A stretch of DNA of 64,000 nucleotides from Thalassotalea sp. PS06 (lineage in GTDB: Bacteria > Pseudomonadota > Gammaproteobacteria > Enterobacterales > Alteromonadaceae): assembly GCF_007197775.1 (NCBI RefSeq), contig NZ_CP041638.1:1922001-1986000 (forward strand), read 5' to 3'. This document shows positions 30,201 to 38,903 of the stretch, one piece after another. Position 1 is the stretch's first letter. Each line of letters opens with the position of its first letter. Under the pieces are notes generated by a model. The model was not told where the DNA came from. It searched no databases and worked only from the letters and a program-made list of their open reading frames with translations. Position numbers and translations under genes: made by a program.

Positions 30201-30982
30201 TCACGTTCACCTCTGGCTTTACCGGTTTTGTTATCAATCAAATGCTCAGCAATCAGAGGTTCATTATCGGATAAAGATTGCAGGCATCGGTCAATTAATC
30301 GCTGCAAATCGTCAATTTTTGAGTCTAGGGTCTCAACTTTTGGATTTTGTCTGGCACGGCATACGCCAATAAAAGATTGATAAAATGCCTCGGGGGACGG
30401 CCAGAACTGGCTTATCAGGGCAAATTCTTGCTGACGTTCTTCTCCAGCCGCTAATCGTCGATATAAGTCCTGGATCGTCTGCAGGTAATATTCCTGATCA
30501 TCGGTTTCCATAGCAGCATTGAAACTGACGCCACTTGCAAATGCATGTTGTGATAATACCCGTTTACAAAACCCATGAATGGTGAAGATCGCCGCATCAT
30601 CTAACTGTAATAACGCTAGTTTGAGCGCCAGCTTAGCTTTGTCCGCAGGTATCTTTTGTCCTAATTCATAAAACAAAGGATTGGATACATCCTGCGTCCA
30701 TTGATCCCAGTGAGTAAATGCCTGGCGCAAAAACTCATCGATACGGCCACGGATCTCCTCCGTCGCCGCTTTGGTAAATGTCATCACCAGAATATTTTCA
30801 ACGCTTAGTCCCTTTTCGAGTAGCAGGCGAAGATAGATGCGGGTGATATTATAGGTTTTACCGGTTCCAGCACTCGCCTCGATTAAATGGCTGCCGGACA
30901 AGGGAATAAATTCAGACTGCAAAGGTGCAAACGTCTGTTGTGGCTCTAGTGAGTGGTTTTGACTGTCAGTTGGAGATTGCAC
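27221..30982 (-). CDS. recB: Exonuclease V subunit RecB
   Basis: About 1253 residues from GTG 30982, four bases after the recC stop and with AAGGA at proper distance. A longer frame to a TTG at 31030 would overlap recC and is less likely. UvrD-type helicase motifs: IEASAGTGKTYNI near 35-43, ALVDEFQDTD, LIGDPKQAIYGFRGGD and LLYVALTRAK. The C-terminal nuclease has GFIDLVFEHEGKYYVCDYK. An Asn/Ser-rich insert of about 35 residues lies between the helicase motifs QDTD and GDPKQ. The order recC-recB-recD has no ptrA between recC and recB, unlike E. coli. Confidence 0.94.
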   Translation of the reverse strand: MQSPTDSQNHSLEPQQTFAPLQSEFIPLSGSHLIEASAGTGKTYNITRIYLRLLLEKGLSVENILVMTFTKAATEEIRGRIDEFLRQAFTHWDQWTQDVSNPLFYELGQKIPADKAKLALKLALLQLDDAAIFTIHGFCKRVLSQHAFASGVSFNAAMETDDQEYYLQTIQDLYRRLAAGEERQQEFALISQFWPSPEAFYQSFIGVCRARQNPKVETLDSKIDDLQRLIDRCLQSLSDNEPLIAEHLIDNKTGKARGERELEFSTLRQVLQLAGEGLKSGVASQEIHDFAIDLEIDFRFCGAGRLPKAKDKQDDKKALQFAFAPLYELKKVIDGFAQAMEKIQAYAYVAQYIDDIRVKVQMLKSDRQVLSFDDLIATLENALLSGSHRQFLLQQLRKQYPAALVDEFQDTDAGQFNILSSLYFNTDSEANSNSNSATNSNPNFEINSYTSGEPQHLEQETALYLIGDPKQAIYGFRGGDIFTYLQAASLVSNRWIMDTNWRSSAAMIHAYNVFFYGNALASQSRDVFGYSIAYQPVNAAPGADNDVLVVNGKDSAAMQGVHFNHSDTDISRGQLGKDFSQKMSTWLSNQISQLLLQGTIVDSIQNESRPVLPSDIAILVRDGGQASYVLAALQENNLDAVYKSERSNLLQHPICNALVDALKTIITPEDERRLYGTLAGPFFGFSPHQLQQLQQDERLWENLVQDLQALHQTWQKRGFMPMAMKLLHDYFPQQYQSELFGSRERMLTNCIHLFEILQGLSQQHRHPLQLISHFDYLCQNPQMVETELRLESDSDLIQVVTQHGSKGLEYPIVFVPFACIHKDPMKAGIRTREVLSAHNEQGDVEIALGANEALAKAMCDEQYAEDTRLLYVALTRAKLQCYLFSADFKDSAKSPLGRALDLVEGNYPDAWQQYATHCQHSVEISVIDADNLEPQVHQVNKPSNALQAAQFRGRIERDWWLTSFSGLTRGHRHYGLSDPDRLDANQMGQDIERITAIVKLPKGAKTGNLLHDILEHLDFSAPDAEWLANRLQNARLADDENVAQGLTDWLLACLTQPFHVADKSVCSLASLTKERALKELEFYFPVSSVKVQAISQYLQRFRGAFGADAAYSAMLPTRGDIQGMMHGFIDLVFEHEGKYYVCDYKSSYLGDHFENYDAKSLQQHMFDNFYDLQALIYSLALHRYLQTRIEDYSFEQHFGGAVYLYLRGMGQAPEEQLFASDNNSYGVYFNPLSEPWLMELDNLIAGQQECIEG

Positions 30983-30986
30983 GAAT

Positions 30987-33900
30987 TTATTCCTTCTCTG
31001 ACGCGGCATCAGCCCCGCTCTGCTGCTCAACGGCTAAATCTACATTGTTAATCGACAAGCGCTCGAAAAACACCTGATACAAGGCTATTAAATCCGGCAA
31101 TATTTGTTGCAGTTGCGGGCAGGTTTTAAAGAAATACTGTAGATAAGGATCCGTCGCCATACTTTGCCCATACTTTTCCTGATACCAGAGTTTTTCGAAG
31201 TCATGCTGATTCATAAAACCAGACTGAAACTTATTGCGATTCCAGAAATGCTTCTTAGCAATTGCCATATTTATCGGTTTAGGGCTTCGTAATACCTGCT
31301 GAAAGCCACTCATCAATGCCTGTAACCTTTGTTCGGCGTCTTGCCAATACGTCAGTTGAATTTGTTCAACCTTCATCGTCTTTTCATTGAGATAAAAGCC
31401 CTGGGTAATAACATTTGGCTCTGTCGACTGGTTAGCTATACCTGTCTGGTTTTTAGCATAAACACAAGCCAGTACGTGGCCGACATATATTCGACAAAAA
31501 TCGGCGTCATTGGCGCTAGCGCTTTTGGTATAGGTAATCGAGTAACCCTTGGGGTGCTGCAGCAAAGGAACAGAGCAAGAAACAATTTGTTGCTCATTTT
31601 CTTCTGTGGTTACAGCAACTTTGAAGGGTAACTCAATTGCAACGCCATTTACCTGTTGTGCGTCAATAATACCAGCAACATAAGCGGAAAAAGCTTCGAC
31701 CATTAGACGCCAGCTTTCCAGGGTTGAATTCATTTCATGGTTATCTGGAAAAGCGCCGCTTAACAAGCTAAGGCGTTGTATGTTATCCAGTTTCACAGTG
31801 ATTTCATCAACAAGTTGGGGATTGTTAGGATCCGCCGATTGCAACATAGTACCGAGAATTTGTTGCTTGTAGTTAAACTTTTCTAATCCGCTTGGCGCGA
31901 AAGGTTCAACATCAGACAGAGGCTCTTGTTGATAAGCAAAGGTCAGATTTAATTGTCGAGTTCCGAAGATTTTTGCTGGATGCCGAAGCGCCTGAAGCAA
32001 ATCTTCATCAGTGATTTCATCACTAGTCTCATCACTGCTCCTATTATTAGCGCCTTGGTTTTCCTGGTGGTGATCTGCCGCTATTTCAATTAATGGCTCA
32101 TCACTAGCCGTATCAGTTTTGACGTTTGCTGGCGCCAGGTTCAGCCACTTGCCATCAAAACTTGCCCAAGCGTTATCCGGACTATAATTTTCGTTAGCAA
32201 AAGACTGCATCGGTAACTGCCTGAGTTGATGTTCCGGCGAGAACCGCCAGCCAAATCCCTGTTCAAGATAGTCCATCAATTCTCGTAATACGATAGAAGG
32301 CTGCCTCTCGCCATTGTTTTTTATATCCCGTCCCTGGTAACTGATATACAAATGACTTCGGGCGGAAATTAGCGCTTCTAAAAACAGGTAGCGATCGTCT
32401 TTATGTAACGAACGATCACCGAGTCGTCCTGCTGTCATTGCCATTAAATCGAAACCAATCGGTTGTCGTTGGCGTGGAAACTGGCCATCATTCATGCCCA
32501 GAATAGCGACCAGTTTGAACGGGATACTGCGCATCGGTAACATCGAACAAAAGGTTATTTGGCCGATCATAAACTGCCGGCCTGGATCGGGCTCGGAGAA
32601 ATGCGTATTCAAATATTCCCGAACCGGCAACAGGCTTATGGGTGCGTGATAATTGGCCTGCTGGCAATGTTCGTGGAAATCATCAATAGCTTTACGAACA
32701 ATCGTAAGCCCTAGGTCAGGATCGTTTTCATCTTCATCAAAAAGGCTATCAAGCATTTCAGTCAGCATCTGATGCCATTGTTCGGCGCTTCGTGAGCTAT
32801 GCAAGTTTTTGTGTAGTATTTGCAACTGTTCGATGAACTGTAGAAATTTACCTAACAACTCACTATTGTCACCCTCTACCCAAGGTAGATAGAGGTTGTC
32901 TCCTTCAAGCGTTAGCTGATCGCTGTAGGCAAAACCGCGGATCAAACGCGTTAAACCTAGCTGCCAGGTAAACTGGTCACTCGCCTCTTCAATACCTATT
33001 TGCCGACTTTTATGTTCTGCATCTAATCCCCAATGTATATTGGCCTGTTGCAACCAAAAGCTAATTAATTCGATGTCAGCATCATTAAAGTTAAAACGCT
33101 TTTGTACCGGCTTTAACTGCAGGTAGGCAATCAATCGGGAAACTTCAAAACGACTATCTGGTAAATTAAGCAGTTCATTAAAACCATTAACCAACGGTTC
33201 GCTGTCTTTACTGATACGATCGGCTATGGAACAAGGCAAAGGTGGAATATTTTCTCCGATATCTTCCCAGCCTCGGACAAATACCGCATCAATATATGGT
33301 GCATAATCCTCAACCTGAGGGCACATAACCAATACATCTTTCGGGGTTAATGTCGGGTCATTATTAAATTGATGCAAAAGATAATCATGCAGGCCCTGCA
33401 CTTCCCGAAGCGCACTATGCGCACTGGTAACAACAATACTGTCATCAACCAGCGGTTGTTGTTCGCCAGTTGCAAATACCCCACGTCTGTCTTCAAGACT
33501 CAAGATGTCATGCTGAAGCTGAGTTAACACACTTGATGTTTGTAACTGAGATTCTGCTAATCGCTCGTATACCGGGATTTCAATATGCTCAAACTGCTGC
33601 AATTGCGACAACAAGTCTTTTCCTTGTTGTCCGAGATTGGCCAGTAATGGGTTTACCTCGTTGCTGATATCATCAACGTTTGGCCAGCCCGACAATAATT
33701 GTTGAAAGTCCTGTTTCGCCTGAGATTTCTCCGATTTGATATCGCCCCAATATTCAATACAAGGGTTTAATTGATAGAAGTGAATATCAATATGCTCACC
33801 CAGAGCGGCTAAAAACTCCATCCACAACGGAGCTATGGCATTTAGTCCAAATAATGAAATACGTTGCGGCAAATGCTCGGCTTTATCGGCCAGGTTGTCT

Positions 33901-34490
33901 ATCGCCTGCTTAATTAACTGCTGTGGATCGTACGGAATGTGTTGATGCAGTTGTTGCCATATCAGAGCAAGCCATCTTTCTGTTTCTCTACCAGCTCCTT
34001 CTTCAATGTCTACGCGCTCGCCTACACACCAACTATGGATCCAATCGGGCCGATAAATTAAGTACTGCTCGTACAAATCGGCAATCTTTCTGGCCAGTTG
34101 ATAACGTCGCAGATCCTTTTGATGCGCAGATTCACCATTCCAATAAGTGGTTAGTGGTTGACAGTTTTCATCCTGAGTAATCGTGTCGCTCTGCAATAAC
34201 AATTCGATACGCCACGCCAATACATCCCGAGAATACGGCGATTGCTCTGGTAAATTATCGATGCAAAGGGTGCGTAAAGATTTCCAGAAAAATTGCGCTG
34301 GCAATGAAAATCGGGTGTTCATACTGACCCGGTTCGCGCTTGCCTGTTGCATATTCAGCCAATGCTGCATGCCTTGGTTCTGAACCAATACAAGTTCTTC
34401 AACAAGTGGAGGTAAAGGCGATATCTGCTGTACTTTTGCAAATAACAGCAGTAAGTCTTCCATTCGATTGGCAGGATAAAGATATAACAA
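30987..34490 (-). CDS. recC: Exonuclease V subunit RecC
   Basis: 1167 residues, the scaffold and Chi-recognition subunit of RecBCD. The start MLYLYPANRMEDL (a TTG codon) matches the RecC N-terminus, and LVQNQGMQHWLNMQ, MCPQVEDYAPYIDAVF and LGMNDGQFPRQ are family hallmarks of its inactive helicase domains. The C-terminal inactive nuclease domain includes FWNRNKFQSGFMNQ. Chi specificity cannot be predicted here. A MITE-like element occupies the upstream gap. Confidence 0.93.
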   Translation of the reverse strand: MLYLYPANRMEDLLLLFAKVQQISPLPPLVEELVLVQNQGMQHWLNMQQASANRVSMNTRFSLPAQFFWKSLRTLCIDNLPEQSPYSRDVLAWRIELLLQSDTITQDENCQPLTTYWNGESAHQKDLRRYQLARKIADLYEQYLIYRPDWIHSWCVGERVDIEEGAGRETERWLALIWQQLHQHIPYDPQQLIKQAIDNLADKAEHLPQRISLFGLNAIAPLWMEFLAALGEHIDIHFYQLNPCIEYWGDIKSEKSQAKQDFQQLLSGWPNVDDISNEVNPLLANLGQQGKDLLSQLQQFEHIEIPVYERLAESQLQTSSVLTQLQHDILSLEDRRGVFATGEQQPLVDDSIVVTSAHSALREVQGLHDYLLHQFNNDPTLTPKDVLVMCPQVEDYAPYIDAVFVRGWEDIGENIPPLPCSIADRISKDSEPLVNGFNELLNLPDSRFEVSRLIAYLQLKPVQKRFNFNDADIELISFWLQQANIHWGLDAEHKSRQIGIEEASDQFTWQLGLTRLIRGFAYSDQLTLEGDNLYLPWVEGDNSELLGKFLQFIEQLQILHKNLHSSRSAEQWHQMLTEMLDSLFDEDENDPDLGLTIVRKAIDDFHEHCQQANYHAPISLLPVREYLNTHFSEPDPGRQFMIGQITFCSMLPMRSIPFKLVAILGMNDGQFPRQRQPIGFDLMAMTAGRLGDRSLHKDDRYLFLEALISARSHLYISYQGRDIKNNGERQPSIVLRELMDYLEQGFGWRFSPEHQLRQLPMQSFANENYSPDNAWASFDGKWLNLAPANVKTDTASDEPLIEIAADHHQENQGANNRSSDETSDEITDEDLLQALRHPAKIFGTRQLNLTFAYQQEPLSDVEPFAPSGLEKFNYKQQILGTMLQSADPNNPQLVDEITVKLDNIQRLSLLSGAFPDNHEMNSTLESWRLMVEAFSAYVAGIIDAQQVNGVAIELPFKVAVTTEENEQQIVSCSVPLLQHPKGYSITYTKSASANDADFCRIYVGHVLACVYAKNQTGIANQSTEPNVITQGFYLNEKTMKVEQIQLTYWQDAEQRLQALMSGFQQVLRSPKPINMAIAKKHFWNRNKFQSGFMNQHDFEKLWYQEKYGQSMATDPYLQYFFKTCPQLQQILPDLIALYQVFFERLSINNVDLAVEQQSGADAASEKE

Positions 34491-34553
34491 AGCTAATCCG
34501 TCAGAAATGTACCAAAAATCTAGTGATTAGATTTAATCACAAAGACGGGGGTA

Positions 34554-34818
34554 ATACCAATCCCACTAAGTTTGTACACAACTCAGAGTTAGGGCCGAGG
34601 TTCAGTTACAACATAGATTTTATTGATATAGTCATTCTATATTAATGAAATATAGGGCAGTAAATGGGCCTCTCACTAACTCCCTTCGGGTGAGTTTTAA
34701 AGGCGTTTATCCTGCGTTACTGATTTTGACAATGGAATAACCATTCTCTGCAATCAAAGCCTTGTCTAAAAGCCTTTAAATTCTCACTGAGTGAGCAATA
34801 ATTTAATGGGATTGGTAT
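34554..34818. mobile_element. MITE-like element with 12-bp terminal inverted repeats
   Basis: Ends ATACCAATCCCA (34554-34565) and TGGGATTGGTAT (34807-34818) are perfect inverted repeats bounding about 265 bp without an ORF of useful length. The interior has further short inverted pairs, for example CTCACTAACTC near 34673 against GAGTGAGC near 34790. It fills most of the 420-bp gap between recC and the DUF4870-like gene. No clear target duplication is visible beyond a possible TA. Confidence 0.6.
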
Positions 34819-34912
34819 GGTCAAAAGCGAAAACAAGGCGTTGAAGAATTATTGTACACAGTAATGCCACTAAAGCAGAGCCCTGCTCTTTTGTATCTGA
34901 TGCAAACTGGTA

Positions 34913-35242
34913 TTAGATCATATGCCTTAATGTTTGCTGGTAAAAATTGCCGACAACGGGTAGAGGCTTCGCTTCACCTTCACAGGCCTGAATTAATCCA
35001 ACTACCCATAAAACCAGTAATGGAAAGACAAGGGCCCAGCCAATCAACGGAATAAAGCTTAATACAACACCGGTTAAAAATAACCCTAAGGATTGGCGAA
35101 GATGGAATGCAGCGAGGCGTGTCGGTTTTTGTCCAAACATGATTAACGCAATAATCCATCCAATCAAGGTAAAATAAGCAATGATTGCCACGTTTTTACC
35201 GTGTTTGCTGATAGGTTTTTGTTGAATCATCTGGTTTGACAC
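34913..35242 (-). CDS. DUF4870-like small membrane protein
   Basis: 109 residues from GTG 35242, which has AGGA six bases upstream. Three hydrophobic segments (AIIAYFTLIGWIIALIM, LGLFLTGVVLSFIPLIG, VFPLLVLWVVGLIQA) and the FHLRQSLGLFL motif are characteristic of the DUF4870/Tic20-like family. It is an inner membrane protein of unknown function, reading toward the MITE-like element. Confidence 0.75.
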   Translation of the reverse strand: MSNQMIQQKPISKHGKNVAIIAYFTLIGWIIALIMFGQKPTRLAAFHLRQSLGLFLTGVVLSFIPLIGWALVFPLLVLWVVGLIQACEGEAKPLPVVGNFYQQTLRHMI

Positions 35243-35365
35243 ATCACATCCTGCTAAATAGAAACTAAACTGGGGGTGTTGATCTTTTGCGATAAAAAAG
35301 ATCTGAGACTCTATTAACTATGGAAAATTCCAGCCAATTTTCAAGGCGATTTGTCTACTGTTTTT

Positions 35366-36040
35366 ATGAAAAATGCAACAAACATCAGTAACAAGAACAT
35401 TCGTGCGATAAATAAGCGCAACGGATTGTTTTTGACCCTGTTAGGGACAGTTTTATTGTTAATTATGCTGTTAATCGGTCAATACTGGTGGCAAAGCCTG
35501 AAAATCCAAATGATCTTTTTATATATGGCCAGTTTTGTGGTGTTTTTTATTGGTATTCTCAAACTGAGAGAACCGGATTACAGTTATCAGTTAGACAGCA
35601 AAGGCCTGACCCACACTCACCGCTGTGGCCGTTGGCAAATCGATTGGCGTAACATTCAACGTGTAGGCGCGGTAAAGCCAGATATGTCCACAATGGATAA
35701 AAGATTGAGTTACACGGGGATAAAACTCAAAGATATCCGCCCTCTGGCTGAAACCATCTCTCCCCGTCTGGCGAATCGTTTGTTACATGAGCAAAAACCG
35801 CTGCTTATTGTGGCGCTAAAACACGACCAATTGAACATGAAACAGGCAATCATCGATTTTGAACCTTTCAAACTCGACGGTAAGATTTACAAAGGACCAC
35901 TTGCAGCATTTTTGCATCGCACTCAGGCACTGGATAAAGCCTACGGCTTCCACCTGTTTTTGGCCGACGATACCCTCGACCGCCACCCGGATGAGTTTAT
36001 TGAACTATTAAAACGCCACATCGAAAAGTATTCACCTTAA
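35366..36040 (+). CDS. DUF2982 membrane protein
   Basis: 224 residues from ATG 35366; a TTG five codons earlier is also possible. Two transmembrane helices near the N-terminus (LFLTLLGTVLLLIMLLIG, IFLYMASFVVFFIGIL) precede a soluble domain with IDWRNIQRVGAVKP and the terminal LDRHPDEFIELLKRHIE. DUF2982 genes commonly sit beside sbcB in marine gammaproteobacteria, as here (68 bp apart, same strand). No function is established. Confidence 0.82.
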   Translation: MKNATNISNKNIRAINKRNGLFLTLLGTVLLLIMLLIGQYWWQSLKIQMIFLYMASFVVFFIGILKLREPDYSYQLDSKGLTHTHRCGRWQIDWRNIQRVGAVKPDMSTMDKRLSYTGIKLKDIRPLAETISPRLANRLLHEQKPLLIVALKHDQLNMKQAIIDFEPFKLDGKIYKGPLAAFLHRTQALDKAYGFHLFLADDTLDRHPDEFIELLKRHIEKYSP

Positions 36041-36108
36041 AGCCATAGCGCAGACCGCTTTTCAGATGTTATCATCAGCCCCATAAAACAATAATTGACC
36101 TGAGTTAA

Positions 36109-37539
36109 ATGCAAGCCAATCAACCTACTATTCTCTGGCACGATTACGAGACCTGGGGCGTTTCCCCTAAATTTGATCGCCCGTCTCAATTTGCGGCCAT
36201 TCGTACCGATTTAGATTTGAATATCATTGGCGAGCCCGAGGTCTTTTACTGTCAGCCTCCACAGGATTATTTACCGCATCCAGGTGCTGCTTTAGTTACC
36301 GGTATCACCCCACAAAAAGCACAACGGGAAGGTTTACCTGAGGCAGAATTTGCCCGTCGTATTCAGTCATTGTTTACGGTGCCAAATACAACTGTGGCCG
36401 GCTATAACTCAATACGATTCGATGATGAAGTTTCCCGTTATCTGTTTTACCGAAACTTTTATGACCCTTATGCTCGTGAGTGGCAAAACGGTAATAGCCG
36501 TTGGGACATCATCGATATGGTGCGTTTGTGTTACGCATTGCGTCCTGATGGCATTAACTGGCCCCGTAATGAAAACGGCAGTGTGAGTTTTCGACTAGAA
36601 CTATTAACCGCAGCAAATGGCATTAGCCATGAAGCGGCGCATGATGCGATGAGTGACGTCTACGCCACAATTGCCATGGCAAAACTGATTAAAGAAAAGC
36701 ATTCAAAGCTTTATGAGTTTATCTTCAACCTTCGTAATAAGCGTGAAGTGCAAAAGCTACTGGAAGTATTTGAAATGACGCCTATCGTCCACACGTCTTC
36801 AAAGATTTCATCGGATCAGGGCTGTACCAGCTGGTTTGCTCCGGTTGAGTATCATCCGAGCAACAAAAATGCCGTGATTGCTGTCGACCTGGGCTTTGAC
36901 GCGACACCAATATTAGAGCTCGATAGTGAACAGTTAAAGCAACGCTTATATACCAAACGCAGCGAGCTAGCCGACGATGAATTACCAGTTGGTATCAAAC
37001 TTATCCATATCAACAAATGTCCGGTTGTGGCTCCGGCTAAAACCTTGACTGAAGCTGATGCCGAGCGTCTCGGTATTGATAGAGAAAACTGTTTAAAGAA
37101 CTGGCGTGCGCTTAAACAGCAAGCGGCACAGGTCCGCGAAAAGCTTTCCGAAGTATTTAACGAAAGTTATGAAAATAAAGTAGAAGATGCAGATGTAGCT
37201 TTGTATTCGGGCAGTTTCTTCAGCGACAGCGATAAAGCGCAGATGCAGCTAATCCATGAAATGCCAGTAGAACAACTAGCCACATATCCTTTCAAATTTC
37301 AGGATCCTAGATTAGCTACCCTGTTATTTAGATATCGGGCTCGCAATTACCTTCATACCCTAACGGCCGATGAGCAAAGGCAATGGCAACAATATTGTCA
37401 GAATAAACTGGCTAATGGTGAGAACGGTCTGAGCTATGACGAGTATATGTTGGCGATTGAAAACCTGGCTCATGAGCACGAACAAAATACTCAAAAAATG
37501 AGTATCCTCAAGGCCTTGTATCAATACGTGGCAAGTTAA
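36109..37539 (+). CDS. sbcB: Exodeoxyribonuclease I
   Basis: 476 residues. ExoI digests single-stranded DNA 3'-5' and functions in mismatch repair and recombination. The DEDDh nuclease core shows HDYETWGVSPKFDRPSQFA (residues 11-29), GYNSIRFDDEVSRYLFYRN and HDAMSDVYATIAMA. The SH3-like and C-terminal helical domains follow in the normal order. A terminator hairpin lies 20 bp downstream. Confidence 0.96.
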   Translation: MQANQPTILWHDYETWGVSPKFDRPSQFAAIRTDLDLNIIGEPEVFYCQPPQDYLPHPGAALVTGITPQKAQREGLPEAEFARRIQSLFTVPNTTVAGYNSIRFDDEVSRYLFYRNFYDPYAREWQNGNSRWDIIDMVRLCYALRPDGINWPRNENGSVSFRLELLTAANGISHEAAHDAMSDVYATIAMAKLIKEKHSKLYEFIFNLRNKREVQKLLEVFEMTPIVHTSSKISSDQGCTSWFAPVEYHPSNKNAVIAVDLGFDATPILELDSEQLKQRLYTKRSELADDELPVGIKLIHINKCPVVAPAKTLTEADAERLGIDRENCLKNWRALKQQAAQVREKLSEVFNESYENKVEDADVALYSGSFFSDSDKAQMQLIHEMPVEQLATYPFKFQDPRLATLLFRYRARNYLHTLTADEQRQWQQYCQNKLANGENGLSYDEYMLAIENLAHEHEQNTQKMSILKALYQYVAS

Positions 37540-37556
37540 CGTTTATTTTGTACAGG

Positions 37557-37583
37557 AGGAGAATGAGCTTGAAGCATTCTCCT
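37557..37583. terminator. Terminator after sbcB
   Basis: AGGAGAATG / CATTCTCCT stem, 9-nt loop. A weak T-run follows. It lies between convergent genes. Confidence 0.65.
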
Positions 37584-37671
37584 TTGCCGCCTTACAGTCC
37601 GTTATTCTCTTAACTTATGCAAGAGAATTGCGACTATCCCCTCTCCTTCATTAGCCGTGTTGCTTTATTTC

Positions 37672-38322
37672 TTAACACCAACTGGCCTGGGCAGATTTGT
37701 CCTGAAGCAGCTCTTCGATATTAGCGCGAATAATGCCATAACCAACATTACCAAAAAGAATTTGCCGACCTGAATTCATCACCATTGACGGGCTACCTTT
37801 AATTTTCAGGCTTTCACTTTTTTTGCGATCGGACATCAATTTTGCCAAGGCATTGCCGGAATCAATTTCCTGGCTAATTGCCTTGTCATCAAGATTTAGA
37901 TCGTTAATTAATGCCATCAGTACATCTGATTGGCTGATATCCTTTGCTTCGACAAAAAACGCTTCCCGAACCTTAGTTAGCCAACGTATTTCTGCAGGAG
38001 CACCATGAACCAGGCTGATCGCCTTGGCATATAAATGGGCTGGCGCCGAAGAGCTGGGTTTACATGTATTCCAGACAGAGTCATTGATCGTTAAATCAAA
38101 TTGCGCAGCAGACTCTATAACATGTGCCCGAAATCCGGTATAACCGCCCTTTTGTTGCCACTGAAGTTGCATTTTTTCTGCAACGGCCCCAAAAACATCA
38201 ACGTAATGATGATGCAGCTCAATGTTGTCACCGTAGTCTTTGACAAGTTCAGCAATTCTCCGTTCATTGATATAAGCCCAAACACATAAAACATCCGTAA
38301 AATAATCAACTTGAATGGTCAT
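37672..38322 (-). CDS. DsbA-family thioredoxin-fold protein
   Basis: 216 residues of the DsbA/FrnE/2-hydroxychromene-2-carboxylate isomerase superfamily. The active-site position reads VDYFTDVLCVWAY with a single cysteine (Cys13), so this is not a classical CxxC oxidase. A helical insertion follows, and KIKGSPSMVMNSGRQIL supplies the cis-proline. It has no signal peptide and is therefore cytoplasmic. Glutathione-dependent isomerase or oxidoreductase activity is a guess from the fold. Confidence 0.75.
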   Translation of the reverse strand: MTIQVDYFTDVLCVWAYINERRIAELVKDYGDNIELHHHYVDVFGAVAEKMQLQWQQKGGYTGFRAHVIESAAQFDLTINDSVWNTCKPSSSAPAHLYAKAISLVHGAPAEIRWLTKVREAFFVEAKDISQSDVLMALINDLNLDDKAISQEIDSGNALAKLMSDRKKSESLKIKGSPSMVMNSGRQILFGNVGYGIIRANIEELLQDKSAQASWC

Positions 38323-38404
38323 AATTTTCGTTAGTTACAGGGTGATTTGTTAAGTGTAATGTCTTTTGGAAATATCGCGGGCTTATGCTTAAATCGCGGA
38401 TACA

Positions 38405-38427
38405 AAAAAGCCCGGAAAACCGGGCTT
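38405..38427. terminator. Terminator of the DUF2628-like gene
   Basis: AAGCCCGG-AAAA-CCGGGCTT hairpin with A-rich 5' side, so the T-run appears on the minus strand. Confidence 0.8.
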
Positions 38428-38450
38428 AGCAATCATGTTTAGCGGTTATA

Positions 38451-38852
38451 TTATGAACCGCTAGCCATCTGTTGATATTCAACGTAAGCAGGAATTGCGA
38501 TCGCAGCAAAAATACCCAAGCCGAACACCCCTAAGATCAGCACTAATGCCCAAACAGACCAACGCTTTTGCACGCTTTGGAAATGCTCTACACTGTCCCA
38601 GCGTTTATTTTCCCAGGCCCATTGGCGCCCCTTGATACCAAGAATGATAGCCATAATAAAGCCGATATAAGGGATAAGCGCAATCAAGCCTATCCAGGTA
38701 CGATTACCCAGCGCCCAAATCCAGCTTAAGAAAAATGCGCCCCAACTCCAGCCTTTAATGCCTTCTGGTAGTTGATCGACTTTGCCCATACCTGAGTTAT
38801 TTTCCAGTTTTACGGCGACATCGGATTCCGGTGCAGTATATAGTTCAGTCAC
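38451..38852 (-). CDS. DUF2628-like membrane protein
   Basis: 133 residues. A soluble N-terminal tail is followed by WSWGAFFLSWIWALGNRTWIG and two further hydrophobic segments. The last is WALVLILGVFGLGIFAAIAI followed by PAYVEYQ, reminiscent of a pilin-like terminal helix but at the wrong end of the protein. The KGRQWAWENKRWDSVEHFQ stretch is typical of DUF2628-type proteins. Inner membrane, function unknown. Confidence 0.65.
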   Translation of the reverse strand: MTELYTAPESDVAVKLENNSGMGKVDQLPEGIKGWSWGAFFLSWIWALGNRTWIGLIALIPYIGFIMAIILGIKGRQWAWENKRWDSVEHFQSVQKRWSVWALVLILGVFGLGIFAAIAIPAYVEYQQMASGS

Positions 38853-38903
38853 TATGTTACTCCTTTTTTATTATTGAACTTCCTGAATAAATGCTGGGTT
38901 ATA

